Below are positions 42,443 through 50,464 of a DNA stretch of 50,464 bases, piece by piece; positions within the stretch are counted from its first letter, which is position 1, and every line of letters begins with the position of its first letter. Where the stretch lies: NCBI GenBank assembly GCA_913063265.1, contig CAJXZG010000030.1:1-50464 (forward strand). The letters run 5' to 3'. The DNA comes from an uncultured Prolixibacteraceae bacterium. Lineage in GTDB: Bacteria > Bacteroidota > Bacteroidia > Bacteroidales > Prolixibacteraceae. Made by a program: the position numbers and the translations under genes. The notes under the pieces are model-generated. The model saw only the letters and a program-made list of their open reading frames with translations, made no database searches and had not been told where the DNA came from.

Positions 42443-44599
42443 TTATTCTTCTTCCTGCTCAGCTGCGTATGCTTTCAGTAATTCATCCTGAACGTCGGCA
42501 GGAACTTTTTCGTAACCGTCATATTTCATTGAGAACATACCACGACCACCCGTAATTGAGCTCAATGATGTTGTGTACTTGTTCATTTCCTTTAACGGTA
42601 CTTTTGCCGTAATTTTCTCAAGTCCTTTTTCAGAACCCATTCCCATTATCATCGCACGACGACCTTGCAGGTCACTCATAGCGTCACCCATTCTGTCTGA
42701 CGGTACCCAAACTTCAAGGTCATAAATAGGCTCAAGAATTTTTGCACCGGCATTTTTAAATGCCATACTAAATGCATTACGCCCTGCAAGTTTAAAAGAA
42801 ATCTCGTTAGAGTCTACAGGGTGCATTTTGCCGTCGTACACGTATACGAAAATGTCACGGGCATATGAACCTGTTAAAGGACCTTCTTCCATTTTTTCCA
42901 TTACTCCTTTCAGAATAGCGGGCATAAAACGTGCATCGATAGAACCTCCAACAATACAATTAACAAATATCAATTTACCTCCCCATGATAGTTCGTGTAC
43001 TTCTGTACCTCTTACAGAAAGCTTTTGTTCTTTATCACCAAATTTAAACATCGATTTTGGTTCTGCTCCTTCGGTATATGGTTCGATAATCATATGAACC
43101 TCACCAAACTGACCTGAACCTCCGGATTGTTTTTTGTGACGATAATCAGCTTGTGCAGCTTTTGTAATCGTTTCCCTGTAAGGAATTTTGGGAGCAAAAT
43201 ATTTAACTTCAATCTTATGAATGTTATCAAAATACCATTTTAAAACATTCAAATGATATTCACCCTGACCATGAACCAGCAATTGCTTTAATTCACGTGA
43301 GTATTCAATAACATAAGTTGGGTCTTCAAACTTAATTTTATTTAATACTTCACCTACTTTCTCATCATCAGAATCGTTTACCGCTTTTACGGCAACTGTA
43401 TGACGTGGGGTCGGGAATTCAATTGGAGCATAAGCTGTTCCGGCTTCCTTTGTTGAGAGCGTTTGATTGTATTTAGTATCTTTCAATTTTACGGTACAAC
43501 CCAAATCGCCGGCATGCAATTCATCAACTTTCTCACGGCTTTTTCCATCGGGCACAAAAACCTGCGACAAACGTTCTTTGTTACCTGACTTTGAATTGAT
43601 AAGATCCATTCCTTCTTTAACTACACCCGACATTACTTTAAAATAAGTAATCTCTCCAACATGAGGCTCAACCGCAGTTTTAAAAACAAATAAACTTGCA
43701 GGTTCAGACGAGTCCATTTTTAATTCCTTGCCTGAAACAATATTTGCCTTTTGTTTTTCTACAGGAGAAGGAGCAATATTTGCAATAAACTCCATCAATC
43801 GGCCAACACCAATACTTTTTTTAGCTGTCGTACAAAAAACCGGGTAAAGTGTATTATCCAACATTCCGAGTTTAATCCCCTTGCGCATTTCGTCTTCACT
43901 TAATGAACCCTTATCGAAATAAAGTTCCATTAAAGCTTCTTCGTTTTCTGCTGCTTTTTCAATAAGCTCGTTGTGTAATTCTTCAGCTCTATCCATTTCA
44001 GAATCCGGAATATCTGAAACTTCAGGTTTACCACTGTCATTTTTGTAAGTATACATTTTCATTTTCAGCACATCAATAATTGCTGAAAAATTTGGGCCCG
44101 CATCAACCGGGTATTGAACAATAGTTGTCTTACTTCCAAAAGCTGTTTTACACTGTTCTAATGTATTATCAAAATTTGAGTTGTCATGATCCAGTTGGTT
44201 AAAAACCAAAATCAAAGGAGTTTGGGTTTTATCAGCATGACGGGCAGCTGCTTCCGTCCCGGCCTCAACTCCGTTTGAAGAATTTATTGTTAGAAGCCCT
44301 AAAGCTGTAACATTCAACGATGAAACCACTCCACCACATAAATCATCCATCCCGGGAGTGTCCATTATATTTATCTTCGTATTGTTATATACCGTGTGCA
44401 TTAATGTGGAAAAAACAGAATTTCCATAATCCTGTTCTATCTGGTTATAATCCGATACCGTGTTTTTTGCGGTAACCTCACCTTTACGACTTATCACTCC
44501 ACCCTCGAAAAGCATTGCTTCCGCAAGGGTGGTTTTCCCACTGCCAGCATTCCCAATTAAGGCAATATTACGTACCTCTTCGGTTTTATAAACTTTCAT
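42443..44599 (-). CDS. fusA2: EF-G2-like elongation factor paralog with altered GTPase centre
   Basis: 718 aa with all EF-G domains: G domain (~8-280), domain II (~295-395), domains III, IV (S-G-G-S-G-Q-F-G-E-V, Y-A-R-D-I-F-V) and V (K-I-L-E-P-I-Y-D-L-E-V, Q-G-R-R-A). The G domain departs from canonical EF-G: P-loop G-N-A-G-S-G-K-T-T (16-24) rather than A-H-I-D-A-G-K-T-T, switch I without R-G-I-T, D-T-P-G-M (80-84) with Met84 where the catalytic His stands, and N-Q-L-D for N-K-x-D. This fits the Bacteroides EF-G2 described as supporting translocation without GTP hydrolysis during carbon starvation. The housekeeping fusA is not in the window. A complete promoter lies upstream. Confidence 0.9.
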   Translation of the reverse strand: MKVYKTEEVRNIALIGNAGSGKTTLAEAMLFEGGVISRKGEVTAKNTVSDYNQIEQDYGNSVFSTLMHTVYNNTKINIMDTPGMDDLCGGVVSSLNVTALGLLTINSSNGVEAGTEAAARHADKTQTPLILVFNQLDHDNSNFDNTLEQCKTAFGSKTTIVQYPVDAGPNFSAIIDVLKMKMYTYKNDSGKPEVSDIPDSEMDRAEELHNELIEKAAENEEALMELYFDKGSLSEDEMRKGIKLGMLDNTLYPVFCTTAKKSIGVGRLMEFIANIAPSPVEKQKANIVSGKELKMDSSEPASLFVFKTAVEPHVGEITYFKVMSGVVKEGMDLINSKSGNKERLSQVFVPDGKSREKVDELHAGDLGCTVKLKDTKYNQTLSTKEAGTAYAPIEFPTPRHTVAVKAVNDSDDEKVGEVLNKIKFEDPTYVIEYSRELKQLLVHGQGEYHLNVLKWYFDNIHKIEVKYFAPKIPYRETITKAAQADYRHKKQSGGSGQFGEVHMIIEPYTEGAEPKSMFKFGDKEQKLSVRGTEVHELSWGGKLIFVNCIVGGSIDARFMPAILKGVMEKMEEGPLTGSYARDIFVYVYDGKMHPVDSNEISFKLAGRNAFSMAFKNAGAKILEPIYDLEVWVPSDRMGDAMSDLQGRRAMIMGMGSEKGLEKITAKVPLKEMNKYTTSLSSITGGRGMFSMKYDGYEKVPADVQDELLKAYAAEQEEE

Positions 44600-44664
44600 T
44601 TTTTATTGATTTTTTATTAGTTTTTTTATTTCTGTTTAAACTATATTTTTTAAAGTAAGGGCAC

Positions 44665-44694
44665 CAAAATTAGTAATAATTTGTTAACAAACAA
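44665..44694 (-). promoter_or_regulatory. Promoter of the EF-G2-like gene
   Basis: On the minus strand TTG (complement of 44692-44694), a 19-nt spacer and TAATTTTG (complement of 44665-44672) fit the -33/-7 consensus. A leader of about 60 nt precedes the ATG. Confidence 0.6.
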
Positions 44695-44994
44695 GTGGCA
44701 TTTTTTATAGTTAAACAGGGTAGAATCAAATACTTCAAATCAATGAATATACAAGTGTTTTAAAGTGATTTTATTGATGTGAAAACTGTATTGAAACACC
44801 ATTAAGTGTTTTGATTTGAGCTTATTTAAAGTCATTCCAGCAAACATTTAAAAAAAATTAACAACCAATTATGAAGTTGTCCGGAATTAATTAATCATAA
44901 TATTTGAAGTTATATCAATTATTTCCAATGTTAATTTATTTAGAATCAATAAAAATAAGTTGATGATATTTAAGAAACAGACATACCATTTCTG

Positions 44995-45002
44995 TATTTT
45001 TG
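44995..45002 (+). promoter_or_regulatory. Possible -7 box of the CysJ-like gene
   Basis: TATTTTTG matches TAnnTTTG. It lies ~180 bp before the ATG, leaving a long leader that would contain the inverted repeat at 45112-45132. Confidence 0.35.
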
Positions 45003-45111
45003 TTTTTGTGTAAGTGATAAGCAAGTAGATGAAAATGGAAATGGAAATCTATTTACTAAGAACTTCGGTTGTATAGCTTTTTGTAAGCCCAAAAAGTGAA
45101 TGTTTAAATTA

Positions 45112-45132
45112 TGTAATGAACATTTCATTACA
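45112..45132. promoter_or_regulatory. 21-bp inverted repeat upstream of the CysJ-like gene
   Basis: Perfect 9-bp arms TGTAATGAA (45112-45120) and TTCATTACA (45124-45132) flank CAT. It ends 48 bp before the ATG. It resembles a dimeric repressor or activator site; an RNA hairpin in the leader is the alternative. Confidence 0.45.
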
Positions 45133-45180
45133 AATTTATATTTATAGATAGAAAAACGCAGATTATTAAATAATCAAATT

Positions 45181-46956
45181 ATGACTACAGGATTTAATCC
45201 TTTAAACGCCAAACAACTTGCCGCATTTAATGATCTAACAAAAGATCTTTCTAAAGAACAGGCCATTTGGCTACATGGTTTTTTTGAAGGTCGGTTAAGC
45301 AATACTGATTTGACAGGTTTTAAATCAAATTCGTTTGGAGTTGAACAAACAGATCCAATTTTAAACCTTACCATTTTGTATGGTTCAGAAACGGGAAATT
45401 CTCAGGAGCTTGCTGAAAAACTTGCTGAAAAAGCTTTTAATAAAAATATTGCAGCGAAAGTAATTAATATGTACGACTACAATATTGATAATTTAAAAGA
45501 CGAAGAGAATATAGCAATTATTGTAAGTACCCATGGTGAAGGTGATCCTCCGGACATGGCTGAGGAATTCCACAAAAGTATTACCAAAAAAAATGTTCCT
45601 GGTCTGAGTCATTTGACGTACTCTGTGTTGGCCCTGGGAGATAAATCGTACAAACAGTTTTGTAAAACCGGAGAGGATATTGATGAGGCCATAAAGAATT
45701 TGGGTGGATTCCGTGTAACGCCAATTGTAAAATGTGATGTTGATTATGAACTGACTGCAGATATATGGATGAATAATCTGTTGTTAAACCTGGTTCCATT
45801 GGAATCTGGAGGAGAAACAGATGTGCAAACGGTTAAAGAGTCAAATGAATACACAAAACAAAATCCGTATTTGGCAACAGTATTGGAAAAGGCCAAAATA
45901 ACCGGGAACGATTCGGATAAAGAGGTTTATCATTTGGAGCTTTCCCTGGAAGAATCAGGATTAAAATATGAGTCAGGGGATGCTGTAGGTATTTATACAG
46001 TTAATCCTGAACCATTGGTTGAACAAATTATAGAACACACAGGTTACGATCCGGAGTATCATATTTTACTGGGAGATGAAGAGTATTCATTTTATGAGGC
46101 TTTGATGCATCATCTCGAAATAACAGTTCTGACTTATGATATCGTTAAAAAGTACTTTGAAAAAACAAAAAATACGGAACTGGAGAAATTAATAAAAAAC
46201 CAGAAGAAACTGGATGAATATCTTTATGGCAATGATTTGCTGGATATACTTGAAGATTTTCCATATGACTGGAATCCTGAGGATCTGGTTGAAATTCTTA
46301 GAAGGTTACCGGCACGTTTATATTCTATATCATCAAGTCAGGACAATGTTGGAGAAAAAGTTCATGCAACCGTGTCCGTTGTAAGATATGAACGGAAGAA
46401 CCGTTTACGTAATGGTGCATGCTCATCATATCTGGCCGATAACATAAAAGTTGGTGACAAGGTGCCGGTTTTTATCGATAAAAATCCTTCTTTTAAATTG
46501 CCAAAAGAAGATACCAAAATAATAATGGTTGGGGCAGGTACCGGGGTTGCTCCATACCGATCTTTTCTGCAGCAATTGGAAATAAACGGCAAAAAAGGAG
46601 GTACCTGGTTGTTTTATGGCGACCGTCGCTTTAATTCTGATTTTCTATACCAGGTGGAATGGCAGAAATGGTTAAAATCAAATCATCTTGAAAAAATGGA
46701 TGTTGCTTTTTCACGTGATCAGGAGGAAAAAGTATATGTCCAGCATAAATTACTCGAAAATCAAAAAGAAGTATTTCGGTGGCTGGAGGAAGGTGCACAC
46801 TTTTATTTGTGTGGCGATATGAAGTATATGGCTAAAGATGTAAATAAGTCTTTGCTCGAGATTGTTAAAACTCAAGGTGGAATAAGTCAGAAAAAGGCTG
46901 AGGAGTATCTGAAGAATCTGAAACGAGAGAAAAGATTCCAGCAGGATATTTATTAA
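45181..46956 (+). CDS. CysJ-like diflavin reductase (sulfite reductase flavoprotein type)
   Basis: 591 aa. A short N-terminal region (L-N-A-K-Q-L-A-A-F-N-D-L) is followed by a flavodoxin-like FMN domain (~62-205; Y-G-S-E-T-G-N-S, S-T-H-G-E-G-D-P-P-D), then the FAD/connecting domain (R-L-Y-S-I-S-S-S, N-G-A-C-S-S-Y-L) and an NADPH domain (G-A-G-T-G-V-A-P-Y-R-S-F, C-G-D-M-K-Y-M). Length and order match CysJ, the NADPH:sulfite reductase flavoprotein. No cysI hemoprotein or other assimilation gene is adjacent, so it may serve a different partner. An inverted repeat sits upstream. Confidence 0.9.
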   Translation: MTTGFNPLNAKQLAAFNDLTKDLSKEQAIWLHGFFEGRLSNTDLTGFKSNSFGVEQTDPILNLTILYGSETGNSQELAEKLAEKAFNKNIAAKVINMYDYNIDNLKDEENIAIIVSTHGEGDPPDMAEEFHKSITKKNVPGLSHLTYSVLALGDKSYKQFCKTGEDIDEAIKNLGGFRVTPIVKCDVDYELTADIWMNNLLLNLVPLESGGETDVQTVKESNEYTKQNPYLATVLEKAKITGNDSDKEVYHLELSLEESGLKYESGDAVGIYTVNPEPLVEQIIEHTGYDPEYHILLGDEEYSFYEALMHHLEITVLTYDIVKKYFEKTKNTELEKLIKNQKKLDEYLYGNDLLDILEDFPYDWNPEDLVEILRRLPARLYSISSSQDNVGEKVHATVSVVRYERKNRLRNGACSSYLADNIKVGDKVPVFIDKNPSFKLPKEDTKIIMVGAGTGVAPYRSFLQQLEINGKKGGTWLFYGDRRFNSDFLYQVEWQKWLKSNHLEKMDVAFSRDQEEKVYVQHKLLENQKEVFRWLEEGAHFYLCGDMKYMAKDVNKSLLEIVKTQGGISQKKAEEYLKNLKREKRFQQDIY

Positions 46957-47136
46957 ATTATATTTTTCCTTAATTGTTTAAATTAATCCAGAAAAGTATT
47001 TGGCAGTACTGGTGATAAAATATTTCCTCAAACTATATTTATATTAAGGCTTTCCGAAACATTTCGTTGATTAAGCGGTTTTTAAATGGTATGCCCAATT
47101 TAAATTCTATTTTTAAAATTCGATTAAAAAACGGCA

Positions 47137-49461
47137 ATGTTCGGAAAGAAGACAGTTTTACTATTTATATACTTTATTATTGGCTTTGCGCTCACTGCTC
47201 AAAATAAATTTGTAATAAGCGGCCATATACGTGATGCGGCTACCGGAGAAGATTTACCCGGAGCAAGTATTGTTGCTGATGGTTTATCTTATATGGGGAC
47301 CGCAACCAATCCCTATGGTTTTTATTCATTGACACTTCCCGAAGGAAAACATACGATTCGATTTCAGTTTGTTGGATATGCCAATCAGGAGATGGAAATT
47401 GATTTAACAGAAAATCAAATTATTGATATCGAACTTTCAGAAAAAACGTATGAAATTGGAAACATTGTTGTAAAAGGTGAGCGTCCGGATAGAAATGTAA
47501 CATCGGTTGATATGGGAAATGTTAAATTGTCTCCAAAAGAAATAGAAAAGATTCCCATACTTTTTGGCGAACAGGACATTGTAAAAACCATACAGCTTAC
47601 TCCGGGTGTTAAAGCAGCAGGAGAAGGAAATTCCGGTTTTTATGTGCGTGGAGGTGGAATCGACCAAAATCTTATTTTATTGGATGAAGCACCGGTTTAT
47701 AATGCATCTCATTTGCTGGGGTTTTTCTCAATTTTTAATTCTGAAGCCATCCGCGATGCTAATTTGATGAAAGGTTCAATTCCGGCTGAATATGGCGGCC
47801 GTGCTTCTTCTGTTTTCGATATTAAAATGAAAGAAGGCAACCAAAAGAAATTTGGAGTAGCAGGTAGTATCGGATTAATTTCATCAAACCTGGCTGTTGA
47901 AGGGCCAATTGTAAAAGACAAAGGTTCGTTTATTGTAAGTGCCAGAAGAACCTATGCCGACTTGTTTTTACTGCTTTCAAAGGACGAAGACCTCAATAAT
48001 ACTAAATTATATTTCTACGATTTAAACCTGAAAGCAAACTATAAAATTAATAACAACAATAGAATTTATCTTTCGGGATACTTTGGACGCGATGATTTTG
48101 GTTATGCCGATGAATTTGGTTTCGACTGGGGCAATGCTACGGGAACAATTCGCTGGAACCATAATTTTAGTGAAAAGCTTTTTTCAAACACCTCATTTAT
48201 TGTCAGTAATTACTCGTACGATATAAATATATTGGGAGATGTAAATATTACCATTGGCTCTCAAATCGATGATATCAACCTGAAGCAGGATTTTACCTGG
48301 TATTTAAATCCCAAAAACACGCTAAAATTCGGAGGAAATGTTATTCACCATAAAATAATGCCCGGAGAAATCAAAGTAGAAGAATTCTCAGGGATTAATC
48401 CTGAAAAAATAACAACAAGAAGAGCACTGGAGTGGGCAGCCTACGCATCAAACAACTTTAAAGTTTCTGAAAGGTTGAAATTATATTTTGGACTTAGGCT
48501 GGCACTGTTTTCTAACATTGGACCTGGTGATTTTTATGAGTTCGACGAAGAAGGTAATTTGTTGAAAACCATAAAAGTTGATGACTTTGAAATTGTAAAA
48601 ACACAGGGAGGAATTGAGCCACGTTTTGGATTGAATTATCTGCTTTCCTCAAAAAGTTCGGTAAAAGCATCTTATAACAGAATTCATCAGTTTTTACATT
48701 TACTGTCGAATGCCACTACTACTACACCAACCGATTTATGGTTGCCCAGCAGCAACAATGTAAAACCGCAAATTGCCGATCAGGTTTCGGTAGGTTATTT
48801 CAGAAATTTTAAAGAGAATGAGTTCGAATCCTCGCTTGAAGTTTATTACAAAGATTTAAAAAACCAGATTGATTATAAAAACGGTGCAGAGCTGATTTTT
48901 AATTCAACGGTTGAAGCGGAACTGGTTTTTGGTCGGGGCTGGGCTTATGGAGCCGAGTTGATGTTTAAACGAAATTTTGGCCGCTTAAACGGTTGGGTGA
49001 GTTATACCTGGTCGAGAACCATGAGACAATTTGATGAGATTAACAATGGAGATCCTTATCCGGCAAGGCAAGACCGGATTCATGATATTGCTTTGGTGGG
49101 CATTTATGAATTAACACCCAAATTGTCGCTTTCGGCAAATTGGATTTATTACACAGGAAATGCGGTAACTTTTCCAAGTGGAAAATACGAAGTAGAGGGA
49201 ATAATTGCCGGATATTATACAGAAAGAAATGGTTACCGGATGCCACCTTATCACAGGTTGGATATCGGATTAACCTGGCAGCGTAAAAAAACAGAGAAGT
49301 TTGAATCGAGTTGGAATTTCTCGGTGTACAATGCATATGCAAGAGAGAATGCTTACTTTATTCAGTTTAGAGAAAAAGAAGGAAGTCCGGGTGTAACTGA
49401 GGCAGTTCAGTTTGCCATTTTTAAAGCCATTCCTTCAATAAGTTATAAGTTTAAATTTTAG
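47137..49461 (+). CDS. TonB-dependent receptor paired with a DUF4249 lipoprotein
   Basis: 774 aa. A signal peptide (~1-21, A-L-T-A-Q) leads to a carboxypeptidase-regulatory-like domain (~26-100), a plug with G-F-Y-V-R-G-G-G-I-D-Q-N-L-I-L-L-D-E-A-P-type sequence and A-E-Y-G-G-R-A-S-S-V-F-D-I, and a C-terminal beta-barrel ending in S-Y-K-F-K-F. In Bacteroidota this subgroup is commonly followed by a DUF4249 lipoprotein, as here (gene starts 205 bp downstream). The pair looks analogous to SusCD but without a SusD-type lipoprotein; the imported ligand is unknown. Confidence 0.9.
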   Translation: MFGKKTVLLFIYFIIGFALTAQNKFVISGHIRDAATGEDLPGASIVADGLSYMGTATNPYGFYSLTLPEGKHTIRFQFVGYANQEMEIDLTENQIIDIELSEKTYEIGNIVVKGERPDRNVTSVDMGNVKLSPKEIEKIPILFGEQDIVKTIQLTPGVKAAGEGNSGFYVRGGGIDQNLILLDEAPVYNASHLLGFFSIFNSEAIRDANLMKGSIPAEYGGRASSVFDIKMKEGNQKKFGVAGSIGLISSNLAVEGPIVKDKGSFIVSARRTYADLFLLLSKDEDLNNTKLYFYDLNLKANYKINNNNRIYLSGYFGRDDFGYADEFGFDWGNATGTIRWNHNFSEKLFSNTSFIVSNYSYDINILGDVNITIGSQIDDINLKQDFTWYLNPKNTLKFGGNVIHHKIMPGEIKVEEFSGINPEKITTRRALEWAAYASNNFKVSERLKLYFGLRLALFSNIGPGDFYEFDEEGNLLKTIKVDDFEIVKTQGGIEPRFGLNYLLSSKSSVKASYNRIHQFLHLLSNATTTTPTDLWLPSSNNVKPQIADQVSVGYFRNFKENEFESSLEVYYKDLKNQIDYKNGAELIFNSTVEAELVFGRGWAYGAELMFKRNFGRLNGWVSYTWSRTMRQFDEINNGDPYPARQDRIHDIALVGIYELTPKLSLSANWIYYTGNAVTFPSGKYEVEGIIAGYYTERNGYRMPPYHRLDIGLTWQRKKTEKFESSWNFSVYNAYARENAYFIQFREKEGSPGVTEAVQFAIFKAIPSISYKFKF

Positions 49462-49509
49462 AAGAAAGTGGTTTCGAAATCAAATAGAATAATAAGAAAA
49501 AGTAGAGAA

Positions 49510-49576
49510 ACTCTCCCTCATTCCCTCTCTTCGCAAAGAGAGGGACGACCCCGAGCACTCGCGGGTCAGGGTGAGT
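49510..49576. repeat. GC-rich folded REP-like intergenic element
   Basis: Outer arms ACTCTCCCTCA and TCAGGGTGAGT (9 of 11 pairs) enclose two hairpins: CCCTCTCTT (49523-49531) / AAGAGAGGG (49536-49544), and GACCC (49547-49551) / GGGTC (49563-49567) with an inner GAG/CTC. The result is a three-way junction. Its base composition is far richer in G+C than the flanks. It separates the TonB receptor gene from the DUF4249 gene. Confidence 0.7.
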
Positions 49577-49665
49577 AAATTACAATGACTCTGATATATC
49601 TATTTGCAAATTGAATGAGATCAGTTTAGGCTACTGTAAAAAAAATATAATAGGACGAAGAAAAA

Positions 49666-50464
49666 ATGGTAAAGAATTTTAAATATCCAATATTGATATT
49701 GATTTTGCTCTTTTACGGATGCGAAAAAGTGATTGATGTAAATCTAAACGATGCCGATCCGGAAATTGTAATTGAAGCTAATGTCAGCAATAGTCTGGGT
49801 TATGCCGAAGTAAAAATTTCGTATACATCAGATTATTTTGATACTGTACCTCAACAAAAAGTTTCAGGTGCTGAAATTGCTTTAAGTTCTGATTTAGGTG
49901 AAGAATATACTTTTTTGGAGGTAGAAAAAGGAGTTTACCGTTCAAACGAAAACTGGTTTAAAGAAGAAAGTGAATATAGCCTGCAGGTTTATGTTGAAGA
50001 TAATTTATTCGAGGCAAAATCTACATTAAATCCTTCGGTTCCTATCGACTCTGTTAATTTTTATTATGAAGACGGGCCATTTTTCGATCCCGGTTATTAT
50101 GTTAATGTTTTCCTGACAGATCCGATAGATGAAGAAAATTATTATCGCTTAAAATATTTCAGAAACGGCGACTTGCAAAATACAGTTGATGATATGTTAC
50201 TTTTCGATGATCGTTTTGTCAATGGAAACACGATTGAAGTGACCATTTTCAGGCCTTTTGAAGAAAATGATACTTTAAAACTACAATTGATATCGCTGGA
50301 TAAAGGGGCTTATGATTATTTACGCACCTTTCGTGATTTGGTCAATAACAATCCCGGTTCGGCTGCACCAGCTAACCCGATATCCAATATTTCCAATGGT
50401 TCGCTGGGGTATTTTTCAACCTGGAGCTCAGTTACCAGGTCAGTTGTTATTAAAACTGAAGAGT
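49666..50464 (+). CDS. DUF4249 lipoprotein, 5' part
   Basis: Partial gene with no stop before the right edge: 266 codons plus one base are visible from the ATG at 49666. The signal peptide ends in a lipobox L-L-F-Y-G-C (Cys19), and the mature protein begins C-E-K-V-I-D-V-N-L, typical of DUF4249 lipoproteins. An Ig-like N-terminal domain (~30-125) is followed by a beta-rich region with D-P-I-D-E-E-N-Y-Y-R-L-K. It is probably surface- or periplasm-exposed on the outer membrane and cooperates with the TonB receptor upstream. Ligand unknown. Confidence 0.85.
   Translation, partial: MVKNFKYPILILILLFYGCEKVIDVNLNDADPEIVIEANVSNSLGYAEVKISYTSDYFDTVPQQKVSGAEIALSSDLGEEYTFLEVEKGVYRSNENWFKEESEYSLQVYVEDNLFEAKSTLNPSVPIDSVNFYYEDGPFFDPGYYVNVFLTDPIDEENYYRLKYFRNGDLQNTVDDMLLFDDRFVNGNTIEVTIFRPFEENDTLKLQLISLDKGAYDYLRTFRDLVNNNPGSAAPANPISNISNGSLGYFSTWSSVTRSVVIKTEE

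Larger units (their letters stand above)
44600..45180. other. Divergent intergenic region between EF-G2-like and CysJ-like genes
   Basis: About 580 bp, very AT-rich, no convincing ORF. It holds the EF-G2 promoter (44665-44694), a plus-strand -7 box (44995-45002) and an inverted repeat (45112-45132). The remainder shows nothing recognisable. Confidence 0.6.

Noticed and set aside
42443..44599. EF-G-like gene as a decaying pseudogene because of its altered G motifs
   Set aside because: The frame is open over 718 codons, domains II-V are well kept, and it has a consensus promoter and terminator; the changes match a known functional EF-G2 type.
44600..45180. Riboswitch or small gene in the long divergent gap
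   Set aside because: Apart from the promoters and one inverted repeat, no conserved-looking helices or open frame could be supported.
48820..48840. GTTCGAATCC-like tRNA T-arm motif
   Set aside because: It lies in frame inside the TonB receptor gene; no acceptor stem or anticodon arm can be drawn around it.

Overview
The window is a chromosomal segment of a Bacteroidota bacterium, most likely from the Bacteroidales/Marinilabiliales side of the phylum (inference). Direct signs are AT-rich intergenic DNA, repeated TAnnTTTG -7 promoter boxes, two secreted proteins with type IX secretion (T9SS) C-terminal sorting domains (type A at 954-4880, type B at 39942-41225), two TonB-dependent receptors with carboxypeptidase-like N-terminal domains, a DUF4249 lipoprotein, DUF4290 next to murA, a MurA with Asp in place of the active-site Cys, and an EF-G2-type paralog. 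A facultative or microaerophilic lifestyle is suggested by a flavodiiron protein, a hemerythrin-like protein and a Crp/Fnr regulator.

Layout. 1-783: 5' part of an NCS1-family permease (minus). 954-4880: giant T9SS cargo with lamin-tail-like domains (minus). 5385-9631: secA and lgt (envelope biogenesis). 9700-10996: hemerythrin-like sensor overlapping a LuxR-type regulator with a degenerate receiver. 11241-13004: porin plus exported FMN-binding protein. 13080-15413: TonB receptor (minus). 15681-17963: SlyD-like FKBP with a Cys-rich tail, aroC, and a DUF134 regulator. 17976-18065: strong hairpin followed by a possible pseudoknotted RNA. 18373-19441: PepSY-type membrane protein and an OB-like lipoprotein. 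19488-22907: exported MsrB, dipeptide epimerase, TruC/RluA-type pseudouridine synthase, MltG. 23058-26553: flavodiiron protein, coiled-coil membrane protein, Tat-exported SGNH hydrolase, small membrane protein. 26616-31545 (minus): lipid kinase, isochorismatase-like hydrolase, transketolase, phosphoglycerate dehydrogenase. 31921-39755 (minus): Crp/Fnr regulator, dnaJ, grpE, a TlpA-like thioredoxin, murA, DUF4290, UvrD/PcrA helicase. 39942-44599: type-B T9SS cargo, polytopic membrane protein, EF-G2-like factor. 45181-50464: CysJ-like flavoprotein reductase, then a TonB receptor/DUF4249 pair separated by a GC-rich REP-like element; the DUF4249 gene runs off the right edge.

Most of the window is ordinary core genome. 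The best candidate for something new is a redox circuit readable from the DNA. The Crp/Fnr protein carries the E-x-x-S-R recognition signature of FNR. A perfect FNR-type box (TTGAT-N4-ATCAA) plus a near-perfect second box lie upstream of its own gene, and another perfect box overlaps the start codon of the hemerythrin-like gene, which is translationally coupled to a regulator lacking the phospho-acceptor Asp. Beside that pair sits a porin/flavinylated-protein unit. Other notable signals are the EF-G2-like factor with a broken GTPase centre, dispersed heptamer repeats near AGTCGGA, a folded 67-bp REP-like element, and an uncharacterised structured RNA candidate.
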